The notes beneath the pieces were generated by a model. That model was not told the DNA's origin and did not search any database. It saw only the letters and a program-made list of their open reading frames with translations. Below, piece by piece: positions 8,923-19,644 of a stretch of 34,153 bases of DNA (its first letter is position 1; each line of letters starts with the position of its first letter). Source of the stretch: Hofstenia miamia (Eukaryota > Xenacoelomorpha > Acoela). A program made the position numbers and the translations under genes. The DNA lies in NCBI GenBank assembly GCA_004352715.1, contig SCFE01000100.1, forward strand, positions 1,317,371-1,351,523, given 5' to 3'.

Positions 8923-11900
8923 ATGTTAATTAAATCTGTTGATATTGAGGTAAACCCAGGGCATTATAGCTATTTGGACTTCATAATAGTCAAAAAAATT
9001 TTAAATTTAATCTTAATTAAATATACTTAAATGCGTGTAGCCTAAGTCCGCATAGATCCCCATATTTCGAAATAACTGAAAAATTAGATCGAAATTGCAT
9101 TTATGCAGTAACGAAAACATGGCTGGACTCGGGTTGTGATGTGCAATTATATAATCCAAATAATGAAGCCTTCTTAATTTTTTACAGATAGAGGAGGTGG
9201 TTTATTCCTAGCAGTTCCTGAGTATTTGTATCGTAAGAGACGAGAAGATCTTGAGCCAAACCACTCTGTTTTCAAAACAATTTGGATTGAATGGTTAAAT
9301 AACCAAACAAGACAATGTAGATTTGAGAATTTAAGTTACAACTCTAAAAATAACTAAAAATGAATTCATTGTATTTAAGTCAAGAGAGCTTTCAAATGTG
9401 TCAAAAATTAGTGATGAAAGCATTTTCTAGGAGATTTTAACAAATTATTAAAGAATCACATGAATTATTTATCAGAGACTTATGTAGCATTCATGATCTG
9501 TATACTAACAACACAAAAGCTTCTTAATTGATTTCTCAAATTCATTATGTACACAAAGGATTGAATCAATTTGAATTCGAAACATTGACATTTGAATGTT
9601 TCTCAGACCACAGCTTAATGAGCTATGTTGTAGACCTAGTAAAAACTGACATAAGATCAAGATAGTAAGGTAACGATGTTATGAAAAATTTTCGGATAAA
9701 AAATTTAAACTGTTTCTGAAGAAAATCCCCTATGACCATATCTATACCTTAAATTATGTTGACAGTATGCTAGGTTTCTTATTATCACAACTGACCGCGT
9801 TTCTTAATGTTTTAGCACCAATAAAAACAAAATCTATAAACACATCAAAAGCTAGAAATGTATGCGCACTGTTTCAGGCAGATTCTGAATATAAGTTCCT
9901 AGAAAAGAAATAAGGGAAGTGTAGAAGAAGTTATAAATTGAAAAACTAGATAGTATCGATCTAAAGACTAAATATGATGACATAAGCAAGTGCCTAACAA
10001 TGAGGAAGAAAAACTACAAAAAGATTTTGCCNATTTATGCAGTAACGAAAACATGGCTGGACTCGGGTTGTGATGTGCAATTATATAATCCAAATAATGA
10101 AGCCTTCTTAATTTTTTACAGATAGAGGAGGTGGTTTATTCCTAGCAGTTCCTGAGTATTTGTATCGTAAGAGACGAGAAGATCTTGAGCCAAACCACTC
10201 TGTTTTCAAAACAATTTGGATTGAATGGTTAAATAACCAAACAAGACAATGTAGATTTGAGAATTTAAGTTACAACTCTAAAAATAACTAAAAATGAATT
10301 CATTGTATTTAAGTCAAGAGAGCTTTCAAATGTGTCAAAAATTAGTGATGAAAGCATTTTCTAGGAGATTTTAACAAATTATTAAAGAATCACATGAATT
10401 ATTTATCAGAGACTTATGTAGCATTCATGATCTGTATACTAACAACACAAAAGCTTCTTAATTGATTTCTCAAATTCATTATGTACACAAAGGATTGAAT
10501 CAATTTGAATTCGAAACATTGACATTTGAATGTTTCTCAGACCACAGCTTAATGAGCTATGTTGTAGACCTAGTAAAAACTGACATAAGATCAAGATAGT
10601 AAGGTAACGATGTTATGAAAAATTTTCGGATAAAAAATTTAAACTGTTTCTGAAGAAAATCCCCTATGACCATATCTATACCTTAAATTATGTTGACAGT
10701 ATGCTAGGTTTCTTATTATCACAACTGACCGCGTTTCTTAATGTTTTAGCACCAATAAAAACAAAATCTATAAACACATCAAAAGCTAGAAATGTATGCG
10801 CACTGTTTCAGGCAGATTCTGAATATAAGTTCCTAGAAAAGAAATAAGGGAAGTGTAGAAGAAGTTATAAATTGAAAAACTAGATAGTATCGATCTAAAT
10901 ACTAAATATGATGACATAAGCAAGTGCCTAACAATGAGGAAGAAAAAACTACAAAAAGATTTTGCCNACTAAATATGATGACATAAGCAAGTGCCTAACA
11001 ATGAGGAAGAAAAACTACAAAAAGATTTTGCCTGTAACCTTTTTGAAAAGCTCCCTACAAGGAAAGGTAAATGGCGTTTTATGAACAAGTTCTTAAGCAG
11101 GAGTAAAGGACTAAATACACATCTTCACAAGTTTATATATGATGGTTTATATTGATGGTACAGTAGCACCAGTTAAACTTCCTGAAAAGTGAACTCTTCA
11201 TTTAGTTTGAATTTTATAACTAAAAGAACTTTGCTTAAAATTATCGCAAACCTCGATGTAAGTAAATCCTGTGGGAAAGGAAATATACCAATCCCAATTC
11301 CTAAAAAAAATTATTCTGCAGTTTGTTAAACCACTTCTATTTATCTTCAACAACACTATATACAGGCAAAATTCCCAAAACGACTTAAATTGTCGGATAT
11401 TTCACCAATTTTTAGTTGCGTCTAACTACAGACCAATTTCAGTCATAAACCTATTCGCCAAAATCTGTTAAAAAATGATAAGTCTTCGAATATATGAATA
11501 CCTCAATAGCCATAATGTATTATCAGAGAGCCAGTTTGGATTTAGAGCTAAATATTGAACGACAGATGCTTTGTTAAGTGTAAAAAATCATCCGCTTTAA
11601 CATAAATAATGAGATTAGCAGAGCATGAGCTTGTCTTGACCTGAGAAAAGGCTTCGACAGTATGAACCACAACATACTGTGCCAAAATTAACTTCATATG
11701 GCTTTGATAGCAACATTGTTAATTAATAAATTGTTTTCTAACTAAGCGAAAACAACGTGTTAAAGTGGTAAATCTCTACTATGAAAATCAAACCCCAATA
11801 GAAGGAGTTCCACAGGGAGCAGTGCTGGGCCTACTACTGTTCTTATTTACATCAATGATATAAGTAATCAAATAACGGATAGTAAGGTTTTCCAATATGC

Positions 11901-12664
11901 TGATGATACATTTATAATTGCAACAAACCCAGGTCCTCGTGTGGCCTCTAATATTATTAAATCAAGTTTAGTAAAGATTATAAATTATTTCAACCAAAAT
12001 CAATTAACAATAAATAAAGAAAAAAGCCATTCATGATATTTTCTCCAAATAGTCAAGGGAATTAATTTAAATTGCAATAAAACAACAGTCCAACAATCCA
12101 GCACAATCACATATTTAGGTGTCCAAAAAGATAACTCTTTGAACTTTAACGAACTTATAAGCAGCAAATTGAGAAAAATAAATCAAGGAATCCAATACAT
12201 CAAGGAATTGAGAAACATTTTGCAAGAACCATTTTTACAAATTCTTTTGTTATCAGCCCATTCTTGTATGCGCGCACAATTTTGAATTCTATAAATATAT
12301 TGAAAAAAATAATAGGGCCATGTGGAAGTTATTTAACATCATTAAACAACTAACTAGAAAACGTTTATCAAAATACAGTTTATTAACTCCTAAATATATC
12401 ATCAAATTGATTAGTTTAGTTGTCATGTGCAAACACGCAGCAAATAAACTAACAGGTTCAATAAAAGTTATGGATCAAATTGTAAAACATAATTCTCGAA
12501 CTCAATCATGCATTGTAGCAGCATTAAACAGCTCAAAATATTATCAAAATTCCTTTGTATTGAACACAGCAAGGGAATGGAATAATTTAGATACGGAAAT
12601 TAGATTATTAAAAAATATTAATATCTTCAGGAAATGGTTAAAACATAACATCTTAAGCCACTAG
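8923..12664 (+). pseudogene. LINE ORF2: endonuclease / reverse transcriptase relic
   Basis: The start reads MLIKSVDIEVNPGHYSYLDF, the DIE.NPG motif common at the beginning of such ORF2s. The endonuclease has AVTKTWLDSGCDV (9105 on), a GGGLFLAVPEYLYRK piece and the catalytic SDH at 9603-9611 (duplicated at 10537-10545). RT blocks follow: SNYRPISVINLFAKI (about 11420), SESQFGFRAKY (about 11523), EGVPQGAVLG (GVPQG at 11804-11818) and FQYADDTFIIA, with the catalytic YADD at 11896-11907. The tail at 12320-12664 is still open for 114 codons and ends with FVLNTAREWNNLDTEIRLLK, typical of CR1/L2/Jockey C-termini. Many frameshifts and stops separate the blocks, so it cannot make a full protein. Confidence 0.75.
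9099..11032 (+). repeat. Near-identical tandem duplication joined by single Ns
   Basis: 9099-10031 (933 nt) is repeated as 10033-10966 (934 nt), with one substitution (G at 9966, T at 10900) and one extra A in an A run. The 65 nt at 9967-10031 recur a third time at 10968-11032. The copies are separated by lone N characters at 10032 and 10967. The pattern is what unmerged overlapping contigs or haplotypes leave behind; a genuine recent tandem duplication is much less likely. Confidence 0.95.
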
Positions 12665-12969
12665 AACATATTATTTGCTTCTAAAAAAGGCACGGCTGGT
12701 AACACTTACTTTTGATAACTAATTTTGTTTCATAGTTTTTGTAAGTTGTATATGTAAGCAGTCTTTGTCATTTAAGTATGAATGAATAAAGCGCTTGTTA
12801 TCTTGAATTTTATATTTAAATAGCATAGCAATACACTAACAAAATTGATAAAATAGAGATATCGCTAAAGAAAAAAAGGTTCTTACTGATAACATCAAAA
12901 TGGGAGGAACTCCATCTTACACCAAAGTTTGCCTGAAGAATGATACGAAGAAAGCAGTTGAGTAATTTT
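12665..12969. other. LINE 3' end and short spacer
   Basis: 12665-12810 is the probable 3' untranslated end of the LINE, ending near GAATGAATAAAGCGC. The following 160 bases hold nothing recognised, although the next LINE relic may begin in them. Confidence 0.45.
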
Positions 12970-13650
12970 GATTTATGAATCAAAGGAGATCTGAAAGATA
13001 TATATTTGGATGAATGAGAATAAAAGATTTCTGTGGAAAGTGATGTATTTTCATTAACATCAAAGTCAAAATTGCGAATACATGTATGTAATATAAGTAT
13101 TTTTTTAATGAAAATAAGATCAACATTTTGAAAAAAAGATTTATTTGAAGATGTTTGGCTTGAATGAAAAGAATTTCAAAGGAAGTTTGTAAAGAGTAAA
13201 TCCAACGAAGAGTACGATGTAGTATGTGATCAATACATAAGGCTGAAAATGAATCAAGATAACAGGCCTGTCGAGCATAGCTTAGAGAGGACAACAGTAA
13301 GTTTTAAGAAATAAGTATTTATTGCAATTAGCCAATCCAAAGTCACTTACTTCATGTTTAAAAGAAATTTTAAAAGTTGATAGTGTAATAACGGTCTAAC
13401 ATAACCCGTAGAGCAAAAGAACAGATCTTCAGATTTTGATGCATTAAAAAATAGAACATTTTCATGTAGTCACGAAAATCATGTTTGTGGAAAAAATTTC
13501 GATATCATCAGCATATAATATGCAAATGGAAATTTTATGAGAAAAAGATTAAATGAAATCATCAATGAATATTAGAAAAGAAAGGTTTAAGAGAATGGAG
13601 TCTAGATGTTCACCAGATGAGATAGGAAATTCAGAAAAATTTTAAATTCA
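12970..13650 (-). pseudogene. Second LINE reverse-transcriptase relic, opposite strand
   Basis: Read on the minus strand, the blocks appear in RT order. SGEHLDSILLNLSFLIFIDD, around 13615-13560, corresponds to the 'VPQGS.LGP.LF..FINDI' block. ILYADDIEIFS follows, with YADD at 13515-13504. KCSIF...RSVLLLYGL and HEVSDFGLA then match the 'KC...F.R......Y.L......DLG' stretch just downstream of YADD. Finally comes a piece around 13260 with DSFSALCIDHI and LRWI, like 'W.PF....I..IE..QR.FLRW'. Several stops and small deletions break it. The spacing after YADD is short, so residues have been lost. It lies tail to tail with the plus-strand LINE that ends near 12810. Confidence 0.6.
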
Positions 13651-13716
13651 ATAGAAATCGTTTAGAATGATAGTATGAATTTAGTGAACATTCCTGCTCC
13701 ATGTCATCAATAGAGA

Positions 13717-13743
13717 ATATATATATATATATATATATATATA
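13717..13743. repeat. (TA)n microsatellite
   Basis: About 13 uninterrupted TA units, 190 bp downstream of the PP1-like stop codon. Confidence 0.95.
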
Positions 13744-13933
13744 CATTCCCTTAACTTTTGCAAGTGCAATTTCATTTTCAAATAACAATTATTCTATTTC
13801 TTTTATGTTGAATGTCATAAATAAAACAGTACAGAAGTACATATTAATTTCATCCAATGATAGACATGAAATTTAAATGCAATAGTATTATCTTTTAGTT
13901 AAGACAATTTTAGTAATTTCTACACAACTTTGC

Positions 13934-14959
13934 TCAATTTAATTGTTCTTCATTCGGGTTTGGAGATGATCTTTGAAGAGGTAGTCCTGAAGCATCAATT
14001 GGATTAACAATACTGAATGAACAAATGAGATTCTCATCTACAGTCATAAGTGCTCCTGCATTATCAAACTCACCACAGTAATTTGGAGCCGAAAATATTG
14101 TAACAAGTTGGCGATTCGAAAAAAATTCATAACCATCTTCTACTACTTGATGTGCCCTACAAATTAAATCTAAGTTATATGTTTTCAGAAAGGCATCAAC
14201 TACATCTGGCCCAAAAACATAGGAGACACCTCGTGAATTGTCTCCCCACCCCACGGTTTCTGCATCTGGATCTGACCAGGTTAAGTCACAAAGGAGACCT
14301 CTATCAGGTATGTCGGTAGGTCTTTGAATATTTCGAATGTCATCCATGCTAGTTAAATAAGGCGAAAGACCCCCATGACAACAGAATATTTTTTCTTCAA
14401 TAATTGCCGCAACAGGCAAACAATTAAAGGTTTCAGTAAATGTTTTCCAAAGTTTTATGTTATACCGTCTCCGACATTCGTCAAAAAACCCGTAAACGCG
14501 ATTTACATTAGGGCTTTCGTGATTTCCTCTTAAAAGAAAGAAATTTTCAGGATATTTAATTTTGTATGCCAACAATAAACTTATCGTTTCAAGTGATTGC
14601 TTTCCTCGGTCAATATAATCTCCAAGAAATAAATAGTTAGAATCTGGTGGATAACCACCATAATTAAAGTGTTTTAATAAATCAGAGTATTGTCCATGTA
14701 AATCTCCTAAAATTCGCAAAGGTACTTCCAATTCTAAAAGCATTGGTTGTTGCAAAAATATCTCTCGAGATATCATGCACAATCCTCTAATTTCAGATTC
14801 TTTCAGTTGAATCAAACGTCCAGATTTCATATTTCTAGCTTCCAATAACTTTTTGATAATATTGTCAATATTCAGAAGAACTTTATGTGGTCTAGATCTT
14901 GGAAGAGTTGTACTGGAAGATTTTTCAAGCCGTGGTGATAGTCTTTCATCACTGGCCAT
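13934..14959 (-). CDS. PP1-like serine/threonine protein phosphatase catalytic subunit, uninterrupted
   Basis: PP1 removes phosphate from Ser/Thr using two metal ions, and partner proteins choose its substrates. The chosen start is the ATG at 14959-14957 ([13 protein letters not shown], context AAAATGG), giving 341 residues against about 330 for PP1; an in-frame ATG at 15028 would add 23. All catalytic residues are present (numbered from the chosen start): GDLHG 85-89, GDYIDRG 113-119, GNHE 145-148, CHGGLSP with His195, RAH with His270, Arg243, and SAPNYCGEF with Tyr294 and Cys295. Spacing matches PP1 with a constant offset of 22, with no insertions or deletions. [16 protein letters not shown] and [13 protein letters not shown] place it in PP1 rather than PP2A. 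Oddities: GNHECAS has become GNHESPN, GGLSPDL is GGLSPYL, and the tail lacks the regulatory TPPR motif. The absence of introns and nearby LINE relics suggest a retrocopy, still open and probably expressed. Confidence 0.92.
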   Translation of the reverse strand: MASDERLSPRLEKSSSTTLPRSRPHKVLLNIDNIIKKLLEARNMKSGRLIQLKESEIRGLCMISREIFLQQPMLLELEVPLRILGDLHGQYSDLLKHFNYGGYPPDSNYLFLGDYIDRGKQSLETISLLLAYKIKYPENFFLLRGNHESPNVNRVYGFFDECRRRYNIKLWKTFTETFNCLPVAAIIEEKIFCCHGGLSPYLTSMDDIRNIQRPTDIPDRGLLCDLTWSDPDAETVGWGDNSRGVSYVFGPDVVDAFLKTYNLDLICRAHQVVEDGYEFFSNRQLVTIFSAPNYCGEFDNAGALMTVDENLICSFSIVNPIDASGLPLQRSSPNPNEEQLN

Positions 14960-15359
14960 TTTATACACATTCACTAAATTTTTTTCAAAAGTGTAATTTT
15001 GTTGTTCTATATTGTATGCGGGAAACATTGTTACTGTAATTTTAACTGTGTGTTTGATTCTCAATTTTCGAAACTGCTCCAATATAAAGTAAAGTTCAGT
15101 ACTGCAATTTATTATAATTTGTTGAGAATTTATCCCGTTTGATCCAAGCTTAAGGCAAATACTTCAAATATCATTGTAGTTAACATTCACAATATACACA
15201 TTTGTAAATTTTTCAAAGTTATCAATTGTATAATAATTCTAAAAAAAGTGGACCATAGACTGTTTCAAACATTGCAAAATCATTAATCATATCACACAAG
15301 ATTATTAAATTCAATCTAGGACATGAGCATCTTAAAGTGAGAAGGCACAAGATCATAAT
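14960..15359. other. 5' flank of the PP1-like gene
   Basis: The same frame stays open upstream to about 15082 but has only one more ATG (15028). TATA-like strings occur just above it (TTTATAT near 15090 on the minus strand), but in AT-rich DNA these carry little weight. Nothing else is recognised. Confidence 0.4.
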
Positions 15360-15720
15360 GCAGCAACAAATGAATGAAATTGTACAAGGTCAATAAATAC
15401 TTGAAAAATTTACATCTTTAAAACAAGCTATATGAAAAGTATGACGGGGAAAGAATGAACTGAGAAAGTTAGACAGGAATGTCAAGAAATTTCTAGCAGC
15501 AGAAAAAGACTCAATCTAAATGGAAATCTGGATAAACTGTACATTTCAAAAAAGAATGGGGGAAATAACAACCTTGATGTGCGCAAGAGGGTTTTGTAAG
15601 TTGCGAGTCCACCCTATTTAAAAAGAAAAGGGAGACAGTATTATCAGGCAATGGGAAGTTAGCAAGGAAAGAGTATATTTTCAGGCAAAACAATGGAAGA
15701 TGTATATTAGCTTAGGCTTG
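15360..15720 (+). pseudogene. Third LINE-type RT relic, C-terminal region
   Basis: Plus-strand pieces read NELRKLDRNVKKFLAAEK (about 15458-15510) and, in another frame, LNLNGNLDKLYISKKNGGNN (about 15509-15570). Together these resemble the conserved 'EL..LDRKTRK.LT.....P..D.DRLY.PRK.GGRGL' region after the RT core of one class of non-LTR elements. The order and spacing fit; the sequence is diverged and frameshifted. It is unlike the two LINEs to its left, so it is probably a separate family. Nothing of the RT core is visible upstream. Confidence 0.4.
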
Positions 15721-16135
15721 AATAAGTAGAATATGCAGATGAAACTTAGCTAAAGATAGTTCCTTGCCTTATTCCATGCAACATTTTTCAATGCAATTAT
15801 TTCCGTTTTTATCCTATAGTTTAGCTTAATGATGCTTTGCTTTCTACAAAAATAATTGCATGCTCATAATGCACAAGTTAATAATGATACCCAAAATAGG
15901 TAGTATCATAGATTCTGACCCAGAGATTGAAGAAAATAAAGTAGCTGAGGTTAGTAGTTGTGGCCCCCATGGGCTTTAGGCCTCCTGATTCCTTGAGCAT
16001 TACGCATAGAGAAAATTTGAAAAGCTTTTAAAGATTAGAATTTTCAATGAAATAATTCAGTACATTTAAGTACATCTGGTATAGAAACACTTGTTAACAA
16101 AAACGTTCGCCATTGCATGAGAGCATATTCAACTA
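15721..16135. other. Intergenic DNA with an old dispersed repeat (about 15955-16005)
   Basis: The piece around 15961 (GGCCCCCATGGGCTTTAGG and following) resembles 4501-4543. Otherwise nothing is recognised. Confidence 0.35.
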
Positions 16136-16696
16136 CAGGGTGTAACAAAAGTAACCAGACGCTAGCAAAGATGAAGCAAAAAACTGTACATCAATTTATG
16201 GAAATTTAACTGTGATGGGGCTCAGCCCCATTATTCATTTATTGTGCGAGAGTGGTTTGACAACCAGTTTCCCAACAGGTGGATTGGTCGCTGAGGCCTC
16301 ATCGATTGGCCTGCACGGTCTCCGGACCTGACTGTACCAGACTTTTTTCTGTGGGGCTTACTAAAGAACAAAGTTTATGGCGGAAACCCACGCACTATCA
16401 ACGATCTACTATTACCGAAGAAATTCGTGCCATACCATTAGATTTGGTTAACAAGATGTGCCGATCTGTTCTTGGACTAGGTTAACAAGCACGTGATGCT
16501 CATCATTTTGAACATTTGCTATGAATACTTTCTTCTTTTATGATTCATCTTTTTGGACATTATAACCTCAGTGAGTTGTTTTAGACTCGCTATACTGCAT
16601 ATTCTACGATGAATGATTCGTTTTTTATTCCTACTCTTCTGTATAACGTTAGATTTCTCGTAAAATGAAGCGTCTGGTTACTTTTGTTACACCCTG
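16136..16696 (+). mobile_element. Mariner-like deletion derivative, 561 bp, perfect 28-bp TIRs, TA duplication
   Basis: The left TIR at 16136-16163 (begins CAGGGTGTAACAAAAG) is an exact reverse complement of 16669-16696. Both ends are flanked directly by TA (16134-16135 and 16697-16698), the target duplication of the Tc1/mariner superfamily. The interior keeps only the 3' part of a transposase gene. Perfect TIRs suggest fairly recent mobilisation, with transposase supplied by a complete relative elsewhere. Confidence 0.93.
16211..16524 (+). pseudogene. Mariner transposase C-terminal fragment
   Basis: The frame starting at 16214 reads DGAQPHYSFIVREWFDNQF, PNRWIGR, stop, GLIDWPARSPDLTVPDFFLW, GLLKNKVYGG. 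After a frame change come EEIRAIPLDLVNKMCRSVL and then QARDAHHFEHLL with a stop at 16522-16524. DGA.PHY carries the second catalytic Asp and SPDLT..DFFLWG the third; HFEHLL is a usual mariner C-terminus. The first Asp and the N-terminal DNA-binding domain are missing through internal deletion, and an in-frame TGA precedes GLIDWPARS. The fragment cannot be active. Confidence 0.85.
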
Positions 16697-17680
16697 TATA
16701 AATTTTTCATTTCTAAGTTTCCAAATGTTTCAAATCTTTGAAGAAAATTTATATTTCAAGTCACGCTGCATTTAAAACTGTCTTTACAAGAGATTTTGTC
16801 ACTAAATTTTGTATCCCTCGTTTGGCGAATGCTAAGACATCATTCATTCACAAATATAATTATTGAATTTATGAAAATCGAAAATTATGCAATTGTTACA
16901 TGTATCCAAAATACCATAAGGAAACACTTGTTGGTTAACCTTAAACAGCCTAGAGTCTGTTTTAAAGGCCAAAACGTTTTTTCACATTTACAAGGAATTT
17001 TCTCAGAGCCTATTAAAAAATTTGAAAATCTTGGGCATGGGTAGGTCTATATTGGGAAACATACTTTAATACAATGTTGAAACTTTCTCATTAAAACGTA
17101 TTTCTGTGCCTGAACTTGTTGAAAACTTTTCAAAAAGATTTAAATTCTCTCTATACCTAATGATCATGTATTTATAAGGTTTTGAGGCCATGGAAGTAAC
17201 AAACAACTTTGATTGTTTCTTGATGTGTGCAGAGATATTCCAAACCCATTGAGACGTGCCGTATGCAAAGTGAGAGGTCGCGGGGCGGAAAAAGAAAGAA
17301 GATGGCTTTCTTCTATCATGTGGTGCTTTCAGATTGGGCATAGCCTAAATAGTTTTTGAGCTATAAGCGTTTAATAATTTCTATAGGAACATGAAATTTT
17401 TTCAAAAATCACTGGGCTGCTTAATAAGGTTACATTTGAGTGCAAACTTTTAAAATTTTAATTTCAATTTTCAACACACTAAATGTCAGCTCCTACATTT
17501 CATTTTCAGTTGAATAATATCTACGCTAATATTTCAAATTATCCAATGTAAATATATACCTAATATCTGAAATTTTGCAAAAAGTATAATCACAAATAAT
17601 GTCTATGCATGATCCATTAGTTATCTAGCTGTAAAATATGCCCCTATCGACTTTCACTATAGTAATTAACCAGTATATAC

Positions 17681-17721
<41 letters not shown>

Positions 17722-19049
17722 CTCACTAAATGCAAATTCAAATCTTCCGCATGATCGGGTTCTAAAACTCTAGTGGGTTTGAAATAATTTTACTCTATAT
17801 ACTTGTCTGTTTTAATTTCAAATAGAAACTTTCGTAAACGCATTTGGCGGAAAAATGGTATTTGAAAAGATTAATCTTGGCGCATTTTTTCAAATTGTGG
17901 ATTATAACCAATTTCAACAAAGGATGTCTTTGTGCTTCCTGCATTTGGTTTCAGAATAATTTGCTGTTAAAAGAATGATATACTGAAGATTTACATATTA
18001 ATTGCGCTTTGGATCATAAAAAATGAAAAAGGCGGCTAAACTAAAACTGCATTTACAAATTTCTTTGCATTATCACCACATTTATTTAAAAGATAATCTG
18101 GCAAAAATTTATCTTCGATTACCTCAATAAACTGTTTTTAATTAAATATTCCGTCCAATAACCTATTTTATTTATTAGATTATCGTCGACTATTGGCGCA
18201 ATAACCTTTTAGTATAATGTTTTGCTATGCCTGACGTATGATCTGAGAAAAATCGGACAAATCATACATATTTAAAGAATGAATTTGCATACAAAAACCC
18301 ATTTACTGGTAAATTAAAACCATCTATATGAAATATTTCAGCTTGGCATTGTTTCTGACGGCTTAACACAGTGTAGGCATAGCCACTAAAATATATCTGA
18401 AATCTTATTCTCTAGTGCATAGAATAGAATATGCATATATAGTACCGGTCATACGTAGTGCAACACTAATTTTCACAATGTATTTCTGCAATGACTAACA
18501 CAATAATTTTGATTTTTAGCGCTAGGCTCAATTTTGACATTGCAAATTCAAACTTTTACACACATTTTTAATCAAAAATTTAGTTTTCAGCCTATGCACC
18601 TGTGAAAGGGCACCCTAAAAACCTTCTAAATAAATACAAATGCTATGTAAATTATAGGGACAAAAATAACATGTCGCTACAACTACAACACAAAAATAGA
18701 GAATGAATTGTTTCCCAAATTATAACAGAATATATACATGCAAAAGTTTTGCATTGTCATTGAGACATTTAGTACATTGAATTAAATTTATAAAATTCAA
18801 ATTAGAATAATCTGCAGTCATATGCATTTTATAAAGATAATCTAGATTATCTAGATAGCCTATTTCGAACAACATCATTATTGAAATAATCTATCTTTAG
18901 CTTTTTAGAAAAAAATAGTGTTAACAATATGATATTGAACAAGCCTGATTCTCACAATTGCAGTAATATACACGTATCAATGAAACGCTGTTAATAAATG
19001 GACAAATAACTTCGAAAAGTATTATCGAAAAAACTCTCTTTGCTTACAG
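16697..19049. other. AT-rich intergenic DNA
   Basis: A (TA)n microsatellite lies at 17685-17720 and an imperfect hairpin at 18832-18901, whose 5' part is a perfect 18-bp palindrome (18835-18852, AGATAATCT and its complement). Short open frames at 16796-17044 (+) and 17066-17341 (-) look like no known family and lack coding character. No gene is recognised. Confidence 0.45.
17685..17720. repeat. (TA)n microsatellite
   Basis: 18 uninterrupted TA units. Confidence 0.95.
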
Positions 19050-19193
19050 TTTAACATAGCAAGTGGAGACAGTTTTTCAATAATTTCCACTTTGAAAACG
19101 GTATTGACGAATGCACAAATTTATTTTAATTCTCGCTTCTACTGGGCAATGCAACACATAGGTATTCGAGCAAGTCTTAGTAAAGCTGTATAG
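19050..19193 (+). other. Candidate internal exon, possibly ABC-transporter (ABCC) membrane domain
   Basis: A pyrimidine-rich acceptor (CTCTCTTTGCTTACAG) precedes 19050 and a donor-like GTAAAG starts at 19194; between them a frame is open for 47 codons: FNIASGDSFSIISTLKTVLT, then QIYFNSRFYWAMQHIGIRAS and LSKAV. The second half faintly recalls the 'YF......GIR.R.AL..A.YRK' helix of ABCC transporter membrane domains. Against it, the last codon before the donor is an in-frame TAG (a weaker GT at 19188 would avoid it), spacing differs from known ABCCs, and I found no companion exons. It may be a real exon, a relic or chance. Confidence 0.25.
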
Positions 19194-19362
19194 GTAAAGA
19201 TTAGGAATTATCAAGAAAACGTTTTGATTCCTGATCCAATCGTTTCCGAACTGTTAAGATTCTGATTCATTTACAGTAAAACTTCAAACATAGAGCAGTT
19301 TTTCCAAATTTGAAAAGATAATAACACCAATTCACTCAGGTATAGAGCAAGATCATTTGGAA

Positions 19363-19522
19363 CTAATTCTCTTCATTCAAATTCTCAAGCAGTTGTCGCC
19401 TATTAATGATATCTTTCATCGTTTGCATCTGCATTTGAAATTTACCCTCTAACGTACTATTTATGTTACAATTATTAAAGATTAGATAAGTTTCTGTTGG
19501 GACATATTGCAATGAATAGCAC
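19363..19522 (-). other. Candidate terminal exon of unknown gene
   Basis: On the minus strand a good acceptor (TTTTTCTCTTTTAG) ends at 19523. The frame that follows reads CYSLQYVPTETYLIFNNCN, then LEGKFQMQMQTMKDIINRRQ and LLENLNEEN before a stop at 19363. The hydrophilic, helix-like tail is unlike random AT-rich DNA. The frame is also open upstream to 19644 across the acceptor, so splicing is not proven. No family is recognised. Confidence 0.25.
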
Positions 19523-19644
19523 CTAAAAGAGAAAAATTTACATATGAAAAATTTTGTATTATAGATAATTGGGATCATTGCCAGCACAATTGACCCGAGA
19601 TGCTGTTGGAAGAAAATTGTCCAAAACGTAGCGGTTTCCTGCAA

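Larger units (their letters stand above)
8915..12810 (+). mobile_element. CR1/L2/Jockey-like LINE, decayed, containing an assembly duplication
   Basis: A non-LTR retrotransposon copies itself through an RNA using an endonuclease and a reverse transcriptase (RT), both encoded in ORF2. The order seen here is the ORF2 start motif (DIEVNPG), endonuclease, RT, C-terminal tail and an AT-rich 3' end with AATAAAG at about 12785. About 1 kb of the length (10032-11032) is a probable assembly artefact. The 5' end is not defined, and no target duplication was identified. Confidence 0.75.

Noticed and set aside
8940-8975. DIEVNPGH at the LINE ORF2 start as a 2A-type ribosome-skipping peptide
   Set aside because: A working 2A motif needs Pro after NPG, and here it is His. 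The string is better read as the usual DIE.NPG start motif of such ORF2s.
17066-17341. 91-codon minus open frame with a GC-richer start
   Set aside because: Composition is not protein-like beyond the first 40 residues and no motif was recognised.
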